Shown: positions 1 through 8,245, counted from the stretch's first letter. The stretch is 64,000 bases of DNA from Actinoallomurus purpureus (GCF_024055795.1 NZ_JAMXMY010000016.1:62001-126000); one strand, 5' to 3'. Program-made: numbers and translations. The notes: generated by a model not told the origin, from the letters alone.

Positions 1-580
1 CCAGGACGACCAGGATGTGGCCGCCGTCCGGGGTCCAGGCCAGGTCCGTGGGCAGTGGCGCCGCCGCGGCGCCGGTCGAGCTCTTCGGTACGGAGGCGTC
101 GGCGGGCAGCTTGACGACGCTCGGGTTGCTCAGTGTGCCGTCGGCGACGACCGAGAACTTCAGGATGTCGCTGCCCTGCGCGGCCCACAGGGTGTTGCCG
201 TCGGGTGAGTAGAGCAGGCCGCCGACACCGACGTTGCCGCTGCCGGTGCCCTTCGGCGGGGTGTACTGCTGCAGGACCTTCTGGCCGACCAGGTCGACGA
301 CCGTGAACAGGCCCGCACCCGACTTGGTGAGGTCGACTGCGGTCTTGCCGTCCGGCCGTACGGCCAGGTCCATCGGCCGGCCGGACTGCTCGATGCTCGC
401 GCCGGCGGGGGTGACGTATTGGTTGTCAGGGGTGAGTACGGATCCGTCAGCCTGCCGTCCGACCAGATGGTCGGCCAGCGGTTTGTTGTGGCCGGTCACA
501 CCCGCGGCGAAAGCCGTCGTGGATGTGGCCAGGGCCAGGGCAATGCCGATTACCGGCATTGACAGTAGCCGTTGGGCCAT
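1..580 (-). CDS. Secreted YncE-type beta-propeller protein (partial; C-terminus beyond window edge)
   Basis: About 193 N-terminal residues are visible. The first ~26 residues form a Sec signal peptide (hydrophobic core GIALALATSTTAFA), so the protein is exported. After it comes a propeller-like region with repeated 'xxPDGxT' turns (AVRPDGKTAVDL, YSPDGNTLWAAQ, TPDGGHILVV), as in YncE-type seven-bladed propellers. In actinomycetes such an N-terminal part often belongs to a bifunctional YncE propeller / alkaline-phosphatase-superfamily protein; the phosphatase half, if present, would be outside the window, so that remains inference. The ATG is chosen because GGAGGA lies four bases upstream. The gene is alone on its promoter, with a 200-base gap to the lipoprotein gene. 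Confidence 0.7.
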   Translation of the reverse strand, partial: MAQRLLSMPVIGIALALATSTTAFAAGVTGHNKPLADHLVGRQADGSVLTPDNQYVTPAGASIEQSGRPMDLAVRPDGKTAVDLTKSGAGLFTVVDLVGQKVLQQYTPPKGTGSGNVGVGGLLYSPDGNTLWAAQGSDILKFSVVADGTLSNPSVVKLPADASVPKSSTGAAAAPLPTDLAWTPDGGHILVVL

Positions 581-781
581 CGATTCCTCCTGCCGCATGG
601 CCTGCCGGGTGACAGGCCAATCCGCCGAGGAATCTAGACCGATGATCACCCCGCTGCCTACACCGCAGGACGAAGAACATCGGAACAGCAATGGCGCATA
701 TAGGCCATCAAATCCGGTTTAAGCTGTTTTTCCCGGTCGCCAGGGCTTTGCCGCCCGTTCACCGGTGGCCGCCCGGCTCGC

Positions 782-1243
782 TCATTCACGCCGGAAGACG
801 TCCGTGACCCCGGCCCGCCGCCCCGCGTCCCACGCGACCGTGAGGGTCCCGCCGCCGGCTCCCAGCGCCGCGTGCCCGCTCAGCCGGTCACGGGCACCGT
901 TGGCACACGTCAGCGCGATGCGCATCGCGCCGTCGATCGTGCCGGCGCAGAAGTATGGAGAGTTCAGCGCCGCGGCCCCGCGGAAGAGATAGAGGGCCAC
1001 CCGCGTGCCCCCGGTCCGGGCGCCCCACGTGCCGTCGGCCGCCGACTTCTTCTCCGCTCCCGGCCGGACGCCGTTCATCGTCGGAACGGCTCCGGGGGCC
1101 GACGGCCGCCCGGAGGGCGAGGCCGGACCGCTCGCGGCGGGCGCTCCGGGCACGGTCGGGGGCGTCGCGTCGTGCCTCGAGCCGCTACACCCCGCCGTCA
1201 CCACGACGAGCGCCAGTGCTCCGACGGCGGACCATCCCCGCAT
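782..1243 (-). CDS. Small lipoprotein of unknown function
   Basis: A 153-residue protein. It starts with a short charged end, a hydrophobic stretch (AVGALALVVV) and a lipobox ending TAGC, so it is probably lipid-anchored on the outer face of the membrane. A Pro/Ser/Ala-rich linker follows, then a ~90-residue globular part with two cysteines (in YFCAGT and LTCANG) that could pair. I recognise no family. The start is placed 12 codons inside the longest reading frame because GGAGG sits five bases before this ATG and the signal sequence begins here. It lies just after the terminator of the propeller gene upstream of it. Confidence 0.6.
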   Translation of the reverse strand: MRGWSAVGALALVVVTAGCSGSRHDATPPTVPGAPAASGPASPSGRPSAPGAVPTMNGVRPGAEKKSAADGTWGARTGGTRVALYLFRGAAALNSPYFCAGTIDGAMRIALTCANGARDRLSGHAALGAGGGTLTVAWDAGRRAGVTDVFRRE

Positions 1244-1292
1244 CCCGTCCTCCCACCCGGTCGATGCATGCCCCCGCACCGGAAAGGCCGAG

Positions 1293-1319
1293 GGGGCGCC
1301 GGCCGGTCGCCGGCGCCCC
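1293..1319 (-). terminator. Hairpin terminator after first Vgb-like gene
   Basis: Perfect 11-bp GC-rich stem (GGGGCGCCGGC / GCCGGCGCCCC) with a 5-base loop, about 12 bases past the stop codon of the minus-strand propeller gene. There is no T tract, as is usual for actinomycete terminators. Confidence 0.6.
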
Positions 1320-1330
1320 GGCCGCGCGGC

Positions 1331-3223
1331 TCAGTGCCGGGCCTTCACCTTGACAGTGATCTTCTTCGGCGCCTTGACGCGCTTCTTGGACGTCGTGACC
1401 TTCGGCTGCGGGCGGAGCCCCGCGGCCAGCTTCGACAGCACCGACGCGGACGACGAGGACCGCAGCGCGGGCGTGCTGGCGGGGTTGATGCCGGCGCCGA
1501 GGCTCATGACGCCGACGAGGTTCATCGCGTTGTTCGCCGAGCCCGCGGGCAGCCCCATCATCCCGTTGATCACGCCGTCGAGGATCCCGCCGGGACCGCA
1601 TCCCTTGGCGGCGGGCACCGCGATCTTGTTGTTGATCTGGATCGGATAGGGCGACCAGCCGAGCGCCGGGTCACCGGCCCCGCCCGGGACGAGAACGGTC
1701 GGGGTCAGGCTCGTGGTGATCGGTCCGATGACGCACGAGGTGCCGAGCAGCTGGTTGTTCAGATGGACGTTCAGCTGCGCCGTCGCCTGGATGCCACCGG
1801 AGCCGAGCTGGACGGTGATCGGCGCCGCCAGCGACTGGGTGACGGTGAGCCGGTTGAACGGCAGCATCGCCGCCGGCGTCTTGCCCAGCACGGGGCCGAT
1901 CAGCGGCAGCTGCCCGATGAGGCCACCGGGGACCTCGACGGGCTGCGACACGAGCTGCTCCCCCATGACCGGCGCGTGCAGGACGCTGCCCGGGCTGAGC
2001 GAGGTGATGTAACCGGTGACGCGGATGGCGTTCGGCGGCAGGTCCAGGGCGAAACTGCCGATCTTCACGCTGCCGCCGGAGGTCACCTGAGCCTCGCAGG
2101 TGGTGTTCTGCGGGCACTGGCCCTGGAACTTCGCCGCGATCCGCGGCGTGCTCCCCGAGGCGATCGGCGGGGCCGCGGGGTGCGGCGAACCGGCCGGCGG
2201 CGAGGCCGGGTCGAAACTGCCGACGGTGCCCCTGCCCGACTCGCTGAACCACAGCCTCCCGCCGGGGCCGGAGGCGATCCGCATCGGCGCGGACAGCGTG
2301 GCCGGAAGCGGGTACTCGCTGACGGATCCCGATCCGGGGTCGATGCTGCCGATGTTGCTGGCGGCGGCCTCGGTGAACCAGATCAGGCCGTCCGGGCCGA
2401 CGGCGATCCCCATCGGGGCGGAGTCCGCGGTGTTCACCGGGTACTCGTCGATGTTGCCGGTCGCCGGATCGAGCCGGCCGATCCTCCCGACGCCGGGTTC
2501 GGTGAACCACAGGGCGCCGTCGGGGCCCTTGACGATCCCGCCGAGGGTCGGCGAGCCGGAGCCCGCGGACGGCGGGTAGTAGGCGGTGACCGCGCCGGTC
2601 GACGGGTCGAGCCGCCCGATCGATCCGTCGGTGCCCGTGTACCAGATGGCGCCGTCGGAGCCTGCCGCGAGGCCGTAGACGGCCGCGCCGGCGGTGGCGT
2701 ACGCGGTGACGGTGCCTGTGGCGTCGATCCGGCCGATGGCCGTCGCCGAGGTGCCCCCGAACCACATCGCACCGTCGGGACCGGCGACGATGTCGGTGAG
2801 CCGCCCGCCGGCGAAGTTGACGTCCGTGGTCGTGGGGACCTCGAAGAGCGTCGTCTTCCCGGTCGCCGGGTCGACGTAGCCCACCCGCGGAACGTCGACG
2901 GAGGAGTCGGTGAACCAGAGGCGCCCGCCCGGCCCGGCGGCCATCGCGTCGGCCGCGCCGAACGTCTTCTGCGAGTTGGCGGGCAGGGCGTACTCGGTGA
3001 CCTTTCCGGCCGAGTCCACCTTTCCGAGGCCGCCGGCGTTCTCGCCGAACCAGACGCTGCCGTTCGGGCCGGCGACCAGGCCCGCCGGGGTGACGTCGGG
3101 CACGGGCAACCCGACCTCGGTCACGCCGGCGGCGGCGCCGGCGGGCGAGGCCGGGCTGAGGGCGACCGCACCCAGCAGGGCCGCCGACGCGAGAACCCCC
3201 GCGCGCACTCCACGATGGCGCAT
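1331..3223 (-). CDS. Secreted virginiamycin-B-lyase-like beta-propeller protein (paralogue 1)
   Basis: A 630-residue exported protein. Residues 1-32 are a signal peptide (GVLASAALLGAVALS, cleavage near AGAAA). The next ~310 residues hold seven or so propeller blades with the Vgb signature 'aGPDGxxWFtexxxxxIGRxDpxtG'. A second domain of ~250 residues of unknown fold follows, and a basic tail rich in Lys/Arg (from about residue 606). True virginiamycin B lyases use a histidine in the propeller; I find no histidine in this propeller, so lyase activity is unlikely and a binding or scaffold role is more plausible. The start has AAGGAGG seven bases upstream; a longer frame start lacks one. A close paralogue lies at 4135-5886 with the same promoter and ribosome-binding site. 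Confidence 0.75.
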   Translation of the reverse strand: MRHRGVRAGVLASAALLGAVALSPASPAGAAAGVTEVGLPVPDVTPAGLVAGPNGSVWFGENAGGLGKVDSAGKVTEYALPANSQKTFGAADAMAAGPGGRLWFTDSSVDVPRVGYVDPATGKTTLFEVPTTTDVNFAGGRLTDIVAGPDGAMWFGGTSATAIGRIDATGTVTAYATAGAAVYGLAAGSDGAIWYTGTDGSIGRLDPSTGAVTAYYPPSAGSGSPTLGGIVKGPDGALWFTEPGVGRIGRLDPATGNIDEYPVNTADSAPMGIAVGPDGLIWFTEAAASNIGSIDPGSGSVSEYPLPATLSAPMRIASGPGGRLWFSESGRGTVGSFDPASPPAGSPHPAAPPIASGSTPRIAAKFQGQCPQNTTCEAQVTSGGSVKIGSFALDLPPNAIRVTGYITSLSPGSVLHAPVMGEQLVSQPVEVPGGLIGQLPLIGPVLGKTPAAMLPFNRLTVTQSLAAPITVQLGSGGIQATAQLNVHLNNQLLGTSCVIGPITTSLTPTVLVPGGAGDPALGWSPYPIQINNKIAVPAAKGCGPGGILDGVINGMMGLPAGSANNAMNLVGVMSLGAGINPASTPALRSSSSASVLSKLAAGLRPQPKVTTSKKRVKAPKKITVKVKARH

Positions 3224-3281
3224 GCCATCGCCTCCTTGAGTGTTCTCCCCCGAGGACAACAGGACAGGGATGTAGTGGGCT

Positions 3282-3310
3282 ACTAGAAACCCAGGGGTGT
3301 TTCACGTCAA
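3282..3310 (-). promoter_or_regulatory. Promoter with palindrome in spacer, Vgb-like paralogue 1
   Basis: On the minus strand: -35 TTGACG (3310-3305), 17-base spacer, -10 TCTAGT (3287-3282). The spacer region holds an inverted repeat GAAAC-N8-GTTTC (3286-3303), well placed for a repressor. The same arrangement precedes paralogue 2 at 5965-5993. Confidence 0.65.
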
Positions 3311-3360
3311 GCCGATCAGTACCGCCCGACCGGTTCCGGTCACCGCCGCGGTACAGGCAG

Positions 3361-3393
3361 GGGCAGGGGCCGCCGGTAGGGCGGCCCCTGCCC
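3361..3393 (-). terminator. Hairpin terminator after small secreted protein gene
   Basis: Perfect 14-bp stem (GGGCAGGGGCCGCC and its complement) with loop GGTAG, 26 bases beyond the stop of the minus-strand gene at 3419-4012. It separates that gene from the promoter of the next one. Confidence 0.65.
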
Positions 3394-3418
3394 GTCTCGT
3401 CCCTCGCTCACACGGACG

Positions 3419-4012
3419 TCAGGTGATCGTCACGAGCGGGCTCGTGGTGTAGACGCCGGTCGCGGTGCCGGTCGGGCTGATGCTGCCGCAGGCGGAGGTT
3501 CCGGAGAACGGCACGCTGGCGTTGGTGAACGTCGCCTTGCCGGTGGTGTTGTTGTAGCTGGCGGTGATCGTCGCCGCGGCGGTCGGGGCCGCCGTCACGG
3601 TGCACCCGGGCAGCGTGCTGGTGGTGACCGTCACGCCGCCCTGGGGGATGGTGATCTTCACCTGGGTGGGGCTCGCCACGGCCAGCAGCGTCCAGCTGCC
3701 GTTCGTGTGGTTGGTGGTGATCGTCGCCGTGCCGCCGAAGTTGTCGGTGCAGCTGCCGAAGGTCGGGTCCGGGCTGATGTTGACCGGGCCGTACCCCGAC
3801 GACGGGGTGGTGAACTGGATCGTCGAGCTGGTGCAGGTCACCGAGAAGGACAGGCCGGACAGGGTGCCGGCGAACTTCACACTGCTGCTGGTGGCGGTGA
3901 TCGCGGTGCTGGCCGGGCTGACGCCCGCCGCGTAGGCGGTGCCGCCCATCATCGCGACCAGGGCGCCCGCCCCGGTGATGGTCAGGGCGAGTTTCGCCGT
4001 TCTGGGAATCAT
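3419..4012 (-). CDS. Small secreted Ser/Thr-rich protein
   Basis: A 197-residue protein with a clear signal peptide (residues 1-29, hydrophobic core ending TAYAAG). The mature part is rich in Thr, Ser, Ala and Gly, with almost no charged residues and four cysteines (VTCTS, GSCTD, PGCTV, SACGS), suggesting two disulphides in an all-beta surface or cell-wall-associated protein. I know no defined family. It sits between the two Vgb-like propeller genes on the same strand, 122 bases after paralogue 2, so it may be co-transcribed with that gene and act in the same cell-envelope process; that is inference. The only ribosome-binding candidate is GAGAGG eight bases before the ATG. Confidence 0.65.
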   Translation of the reverse strand: MIPRTAKLALTITGAGALVAMMGGTAYAAGVSPASTAITATSSSVKFAGTLSGLSFSVTCTSSTIQFTTPSSGYGPVNISPDPTFGSCTDNFGGTATITTNHTNGSWTLLAVASPTQVKITIPQGGVTVTTSTLPGCTVTAAPTAAATITASYNNTTGKATFTNASVPFSGTSACGSISPTGTATGVYTTSPLVTIT

Positions 4013-4134
4013 GTGCTGTGCCTCTCGTCAAAGGGGGACCGGGAACCGGCGTCTCCGGCCTCGGGTGTGCGGGGTGGTGGCGATCAGGTGGAAACGGTCA
4101 GGACGTTGGAGTACGAGTGGTGGCCTCCTTCCGG

Positions 4135-5886
4135 TCAGTTCGAGTGCGCCCCCGCGCCGACGCTGAGGATCGCGGGCAGGTCGAGGGTGTTTCCGGAGGA
4201 CGAGGGCAGCCCCATGGTCGAGTTGATGACCCCGTCGAGGATTCCGCCGAGGCCGCAGCCGTGGGCCTTCGGCACGGCGAGGGTGTCGTCCTTGATCTCG
4301 ACGCTCAGGGGCTGCCAGCCGAGCTGCGGGTCGTGCGCCGATCCACCGGACAGGTCCGCCGGTGCCAGCGACGCGGTGATCGGCCCGATGACGCAGGTGG
4401 AGCCGAGGAGCTGGTTATTGAGCTGGATGTTCAGGGTGGCGGTCGCCTGCAGGCCTCCGGGGCCGAACCCGATGGTGACCGGCCCGGCCAGGGACTGCGT
4501 GATCGTCAGCTTGTTGAACGGCAGCATCGCCGCCGGGGTCATGCCGAGGATCGGGCCGATCAACGGCAGGGTGCCGATGACGCCTCCGGGCACCTCCACC
4601 GGAACGGACTCCAGCTGGGACCCCGTGAGGGGCGGCTGGAGAACGGCCGAACCGGACCCGAGCGAGGTGACGTAGCCGCTGACGCGCAGCGCCCCGGCGG
4701 GCATCGTCTGGCTGAAGCCGCCGATCTTGACGCTGCCGCCCATCGTGAGCTGCGTCTCGCAGATGATCGCCGAGGTGGGGCAGCGGCCCTGGAACGACGC
4801 GGCGACCCGCGGGCTGATGCCGTCGACGATCGGCGGGGCGGCGGCGTGCGGCGAGCCGGAGGGCGGCGCGGACGGGTTCAGCCGGCCGATGGCGCCCTTG
4901 CCCGCCTCGGTGAACCAGAGGGCTCCCCCGGGACCGTTGATGATCCGCATCGGCGCCGACAGCGCGTCCGGCAACGGGTACTCGGAGATCTTCTTCGACG
5001 CGGGGACGACGCGGCCGATGTTGCCCGCCGCGGCCTCGGTGAACCACAGGTTGCCGTCCGGACCGGCGGTGATGCCCTCCGGCGCGGAGTTCGCGGTGGG
5101 GACGGCGTACTCGGTGACGGCGTCGTTCCCGGGGACGATCCGGCCGATCTTCCCGACGCCGGGCTCGGTGAACCACACCGCGCCGTCCGGGCCGGCCGTG
5201 ATGCCGCCGGCTGCGGGGTTCCCGGACCCGGACGACTCAGGCGAGTAGATCGTGACGTCGCCCGTGGCCGGGTCCAGGCGTCCGATCGACCCGCCGCTCG
5301 TGTCGGTGAACCACAGCGCCTTGTCGGGCCCCGTGGTGATCGCGTACGGCGACAGGCCGGTGGTGGCGTAGGCGGTGACGGCGCCCGACGCGGTGACCCG
5401 GCCGACCGCGCTGGACGGGCCGCCGGTGAACCACATCGCGCCGTCCGGCCCGGCGGTGATGTCGGTGAGCTGGCCGCCCGCGAAGCTCACGTCTCCGGTG
5501 GTCGGCACCTCGTACGTGGTCACGGCGCCGGTGCCGGCGTTGACCTTTCCGACCCGCGGCACGGCGGTGGAGGCGTCCGTGAACCAGACCGTGCCGTCCG
5601 AGGCGGTGGCGGCCCCTTCCGGGACGGCCACGTGCTGCTGCGAGTTCGCCGGCACGGCGAACTCCTTGACCTTGCCGGCGGCGTCGACGCGGCCGAGGCC
5701 CTGCACGTGTTCGGCGAACCACACGCTGCTGCTCGGCCCGGCCGTCAGGCCGAGCGGTGTGCTGTCGGGAACGCTGGAGGAGAATTCGGTGACCGTGCCC
5801 GCCGCGGCCTCGGCCGGAACGTACGGGAGGGCCACGACGATTGCGGCCAGCAGAAACGCTCCCGCTCTGGATCCACGATGGCGCAT
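4135..5886 (-). CDS. Secreted virginiamycin-B-lyase-like beta-propeller protein (paralogue 2)
   Basis: A 583-residue exported protein, closely related over its whole length to the protein at 1331-3223. It has a signal peptide (AFLLAAIVVALPYVPAEA), then a Vgb-type propeller with blades such as AGPDGAMWFTGGPSSAVGR and TAGPDGAVWFTEPGVGKIGR, and the same second domain (MGGSVKIGGFSQTMPAGALR aligns with SGGSVKIGSFALDLPPNAIR). The basic C-terminal tail of paralogue 1 is missing. The longer open frame to 6246 is rejected because AAGGAGG precedes this ATG by seven bases, exactly as in paralogue 1, and the signal peptide begins here. It is divergent from a TetR gene, and its promoter region is the likely control point. 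Confidence 0.75.
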   Translation of the reverse strand: MRHRGSRAGAFLLAAIVVALPYVPAEAAAGTVTEFSSSVPDSTPLGLTAGPSSSVWFAEHVQGLGRVDAAGKVKEFAVPANSQQHVAVPEGAATASDGTVWFTDASTAVPRVGKVNAGTGAVTTYEVPTTGDVSFAGGQLTDITAGPDGAMWFTGGPSSAVGRVTASGAVTAYATTGLSPYAITTGPDKALWFTDTSGGSIGRLDPATGDVTIYSPESSGSGNPAAGGITAGPDGAVWFTEPGVGKIGRIVPGNDAVTEYAVPTANSAPEGITAGPDGNLWFTEAAAGNIGRVVPASKKISEYPLPDALSAPMRIINGPGGALWFTEAGKGAIGRLNPSAPPSGSPHAAAPPIVDGISPRVAASFQGRCPTSAIICETQLTMGGSVKIGGFSQTMPAGALRVSGYVTSLGSGSAVLQPPLTGSQLESVPVEVPGGVIGTLPLIGPILGMTPAAMLPFNKLTITQSLAGPVTIGFGPGGLQATATLNIQLNNQLLGSTCVIGPITASLAPADLSGGSAHDPQLGWQPLSVEIKDDTLAVPKAHGCGLGGILDGVINSTMGLPSSSGNTLDLPAILSVGAGAHSN

Positions 5887-5964
5887 GCCACCGCCTCCTT
5901 GGGACTCATCCCCCGAGGACGACGTACGGCTCGAAACCTGTTGGAAACAAACGAGCTTCCTGCA

Positions 5965-5993
5965 ACTAGAAACCGTACGGTGTCTCATGTCAA
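5965..5993 (-). promoter_or_regulatory. Promoter with palindrome in spacer, Vgb-like paralogue 2
   Basis: On the minus strand: perfect -35 TTGACA (5993-5988), 17-base spacer, -10 TCTAGT (5970-5965). The spacer contains the perfect 10-bp palindrome ACCGTACGGT (5972-5981) flanked by GAAAC and GTCTC, matching the GAAAC-N8-GTTTC element of paralogue 1 with one mismatch. It lies between this gene and the divergent TetR gene. Confidence 0.65.
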
Positions 5994-6119
5994 CCACGAC
6001 CGGTCCAACGGCCGGATCCGGCCGCGCCGGATCGGCCGGCGCGGCCCGCCCGCCATTTACGCCCCCACCCGCAGGCGATAGACAGCCGGATGACGGCGCC
6101 ACCGACGGGAGATCACCCC

Positions 6120-6773
6120 ATGCGCGACGGAACCTCGAGGGGACGGTCCGGCCCGGCCGACCGGACCGCGCCACCACGCCCCGGCCCCGCTCCCCGCCGC
6201 CGGCACCCCGACGCGCCGGGCCCGCACGCGGCGCGGCAGCGGTCACGACTCATCGACGCGCTCGTGACCGTCGTGACCGAGCGGGGCTATCCACGCACCA
6301 CGGTCGCCGACGTCGCCGCCACCGCCGGAGTCCCCGTCGGCGAGTTCCACGCCCAGTTCGCGAACCTCGAGGAGTGTTTCCTGGCCGCGTACGAGCGCGG
6401 GACGCGAGCTCTGCTGGCACGGGTGGAGGCCGCCTACCGGGCGGAGTCGTCATGGCCCGCGGCGATGCGCGCCGGCCTGCGGGTGGCACTCGAGCTGACG
6501 GCCGCCGAACCGGCCTTGGCGCGGATGTGCCTCCTCGACGCGAGCAGGGTGGGCGCGCGGGTGCACCGGGCGCGGCTGGCCTTCCTGGCGAGATTCCGCT
6601 CGTTCCTGAGCGGGCCCGGCATTCCCCAGATACCCGATGTCATCAGAGACGCCATGATCGGAGGGGTCTACACGATCATTTACAACCACGTCGAGAGCGG
6701 GCGGGCGGAGGAGCTACCGGATCTGCTGGTCCCCATGACCCACTTCCTGCTCGCCTTCTACCGCGAGGGTTGA
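6120..6773 (+). CDS. TetR-family transcriptional regulator A
   Basis: A 217-residue regulator. After a ~37-residue basic, Pro-rich leader, the HTH runs RLIDALVTVVTERGYPRTTV / ADVAATAGVPVGEFHAQFAN, followed by an all-helical ligand-binding domain (EECFLAAYERGTRALL ... MCLLDASRVGARVHRARLAF). The ATG at 6120 is preferred over 6090 because GGGAG lies eight bases before it; the N-terminal leader makes either possible. It is divergent from Vgb-like paralogue 2 and convergent, with a 16-base overlap, with a second TetR gene of clearly related sequence (both share SSWP-[AE]-[AG]-MRAGLR). The obvious candidate target is the palindrome in the neighbouring promoter. Confidence 0.8.
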   Translation: MRDGTSRGRSGPADRTAPPRPGPAPRRRHPDAPGPHAARQRSRLIDALVTVVTERGYPRTTVADVAATAGVPVGEFHAQFANLEECFLAAYERGTRALLARVEAAYRAESSWPAAMRAGLRVALELTAAEPALARMCLLDASRVGARVHRARLAFLARFRSFLSGPGIPQIPDVIRDAMIGGVYTIIYNHVESGRAEELPDLLVPMTHFLLAFYREG

Positions 6774-7507
6774 TCTCCTCGTTCGAGCTCGGCCGCCGCC
6801 TCCTCGCGGCCGAGCGGCAGCAGCGCGAAGTAGACCAGGGAGGGGAGCATCTCCGGCAGCCGCTGCCCCTCTCCGCCCTCCACCGCCGCGTAGACCGCTC
6901 CATAGATGCCGCCGATGATCGCGTCGATGACGACGGTGGGCAGGGACAGAAGGTCGTACGCCGGGTCGGCGAAGAACCGCCGGAAGCGCGCCAGGTGCTC
7001 GATCCGCGCCTTGCGCAGCCGTGGGCCGGCCGCGTTCACCTCGACGAGGGCCGCCCGGGCGAACCGGGGCTCGCCGGCGAGGACCTCCAGCATGACCCGC
7101 AGCCCCGCCCGCATGCCCTCCGGCCAGGAGGAGGCGGCCTCGTAGGCATGCGTCATCCGGTCGAGGAGGATGCCGGTCCCCCGCTGGTAGGCGGCGAGGA
7201 AGCAGTCGTCCATCTCGGCGAAGTGGACGTAGAACGTCTTCTTGGTCACCCCGGCGGCTTCGGTGATCTTGCTGATGGTGGTGCGCGCGTAGCCGTGCTC
7301 GGCGACCACCTGGACGAACGCGTCGATGAGCCGGTCCCGCTGGATGCCGGCGACCGTCTCCGGGGGGAGCCCGTGCCGCCCCGGTTTGATGGCCCGGCCC
7401 GGCTCGCGGGCGGACCGGGATCCGGGGATGGCCGACTCCACGCCGGTCGCCGCGGGGAGGGGCGGAGCTTCACCGGTCGTCGCCGGCCGTTCGGACTGCC
7501 TCGCCAT
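6758..7507 (-). CDS. TetR-family transcriptional regulator B
   Basis: A 249-residue regulator with a long basic leader (residues 1-52), an N-terminal HTH (RLIDAFVQVVAEHGYARTTI, SKITEAAGVTKKTFYVHFAE) and an effector domain (DDCFLAAYQRGTGILLDRM ...). It is a paralogue of the TetR protein encoded convergently at 6120-6773, and the two stop codons overlap by 16 bases. No strong ribosome-binding site precedes any start; the ATG at 7507 is taken because the GTG farther out (7549) only adds low-complexity sequence. Target not visible; the Vgb-like promoters are candidates. Confidence 0.75.
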   Translation of the reverse strand: MARQSERPATTGEAPPLPAATGVESAIPGSRSAREPGRAIKPGRHGLPPETVAGIQRDRLIDAFVQVVAEHGYARTTISKITEAAGVTKKTFYVHFAEMDDCFLAAYQRGTGILLDRMTHAYEAASSWPEGMRAGLRVMLEVLAGEPRFARAALVEVNAAGPRLRKARIEHLARFRRFFADPAYDLLSLPTVVIDAIIGGIYGAVYAAVEGGEGQRLPEMLPSLVYFALLPLGREEAAAELERGDQPSR

Positions 7508-7872
7508 GAATGTCGCGCGTTTCTCCAGTTGCCGTACGCCGGCCCGCACCTGCCGTCCGGCTCACACTACTTCGGGGACCCGAAGCCGAAAGGCTACCTT
7601 CCGCGCCCCGGGAACGCACGACCCCTTGGCCGGACCAGGCCGCGGCACGCGGTTTCGTACCGCCGATACGCGAGGCGCACACGATCACGCGGCCCCGGTG
7701 CTTCTCCGGCGCTCGGGACGTCGCCTGCGACGGGGCGCGGCCGCCTCGGGCGGACGCCGCGCGAGTTGCAGTGGTTTGTCGGGTTATGTCCGACCTCCTC
7801 GCGGGCCGCCGCACGGCTCGCCACGCAGGTCGCCACGCACGTCACGGCGCGGATCGCCACCCGGTCGCGGGC
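7508..7872. other. Intergenic stretch without recognised gene
   Basis: About 365 bases between the TetR B start and the promoter of the small acidic protein. I see no coding frame with a ribosome-binding site and no clear palindrome; open frames here are shadows of the high GC content. Confidence 0.5.
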
Positions 7873-7897
7873 GGTTAGCCGGGATCGTCCCGGGTAG
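7873..7897 (+). promoter_or_regulatory. SigB-like promoter of the acidic protein gene
   Basis: GGTT (7873-7876), 15 bases, GGGTAG (7892-7897), ending 10 bases before the ATG. This resembles the actinomycete SigB/SigF stress-promoter pattern (GNNT, N14-16, GGGTAY). The clpC-type gene behind it has the same motif. Confidence 0.4.
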
Positions 7898-7907
7898 GGC
7901 AGCGCGC

Positions 7908-8156
7908 ATGACCGAGCGTGACCTTCCGGACCGGGGACGGCCCGCGCACCCGGACGACGTCGTCCGCCCCGACCCGATACCGGACGAGACACCGGGCATC
8001 GAGGACCCCGAGGCCGACTTCATCGCACAGCACCTGCGGGAGGACGAGGACGACACCGAGGAGCTCCCGCGCGGCGAGGAACTCCCTCTCGACGCCAACG
8101 AGGCCGACGTCGTCGAACAGCGGACCACCGCCCGCATCGACGAGGACGAACGCTGA
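7908..8156 (+). CDS. Small acidic protein of unknown function
   Basis: An 82-residue protein, strongly acidic throughout (for example REDEDDTEELPRGEELPLDA near residues 44-63), with no hydrophobic segment, so cytoplasmic and possibly disordered. I recognise no domain. The ATG follows a weak AGGGC; the next upstream frame is a shadow. It precedes the ClpC-type unfoldase by 89 bases and both genes have SigB-like promoters, which suggests a stress-linked role; that link is inference. Confidence 0.55.
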   Translation: MTERDLPDRGRPAHPDDVVRPDPIPDETPGIEDPEADFIAQHLREDEDDTEELPRGEELPLDANEADVVEQRTTARIDEDER

Positions 8157-8162
8157 CCTCGC

Positions 8163-8186
8163 GTTTCGCTCCGCCGCCGCGGGTAG
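8163..8186 (+). promoter_or_regulatory. SigB-like promoter of the clpC-type gene
   Basis: GTTT (8163-8166), 14 bases, GGGTAG (8181-8186), 59 bases before the start codon. It matches the SigB/SigF stress pattern. No HAIR (HspR) or CIRCE (HrcA) element is visible in this gap. Confidence 0.4.
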
Positions 8187-8245
8187 GGATGGCGGGCAGA
8201 CCGGATTCGTTCACGCCGGCGTACGCCCGGTGAGGAGGTCATGAG

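Noticed and set aside
872-3286. 804-residue plus-strand open frame
   Set aside because: It is antisense to the first Vgb-like gene, Arg/Gly-rich and without motif or ribosome-binding site; it is a product of high GC.
1331-5886. Streptogramin-resistance (vgb) genes
   Set aside because: Blades are Vgb-like, but the catalytic histidine is missing in paralogue 1, both are exported and have an additional domain.
8157-8245. HspR/HAIR or CIRCE control of clpC
   Set aside because: No CTTGAGT-N7-ACTCAAG or CIRCE inverted repeat is present in the upstream gap.
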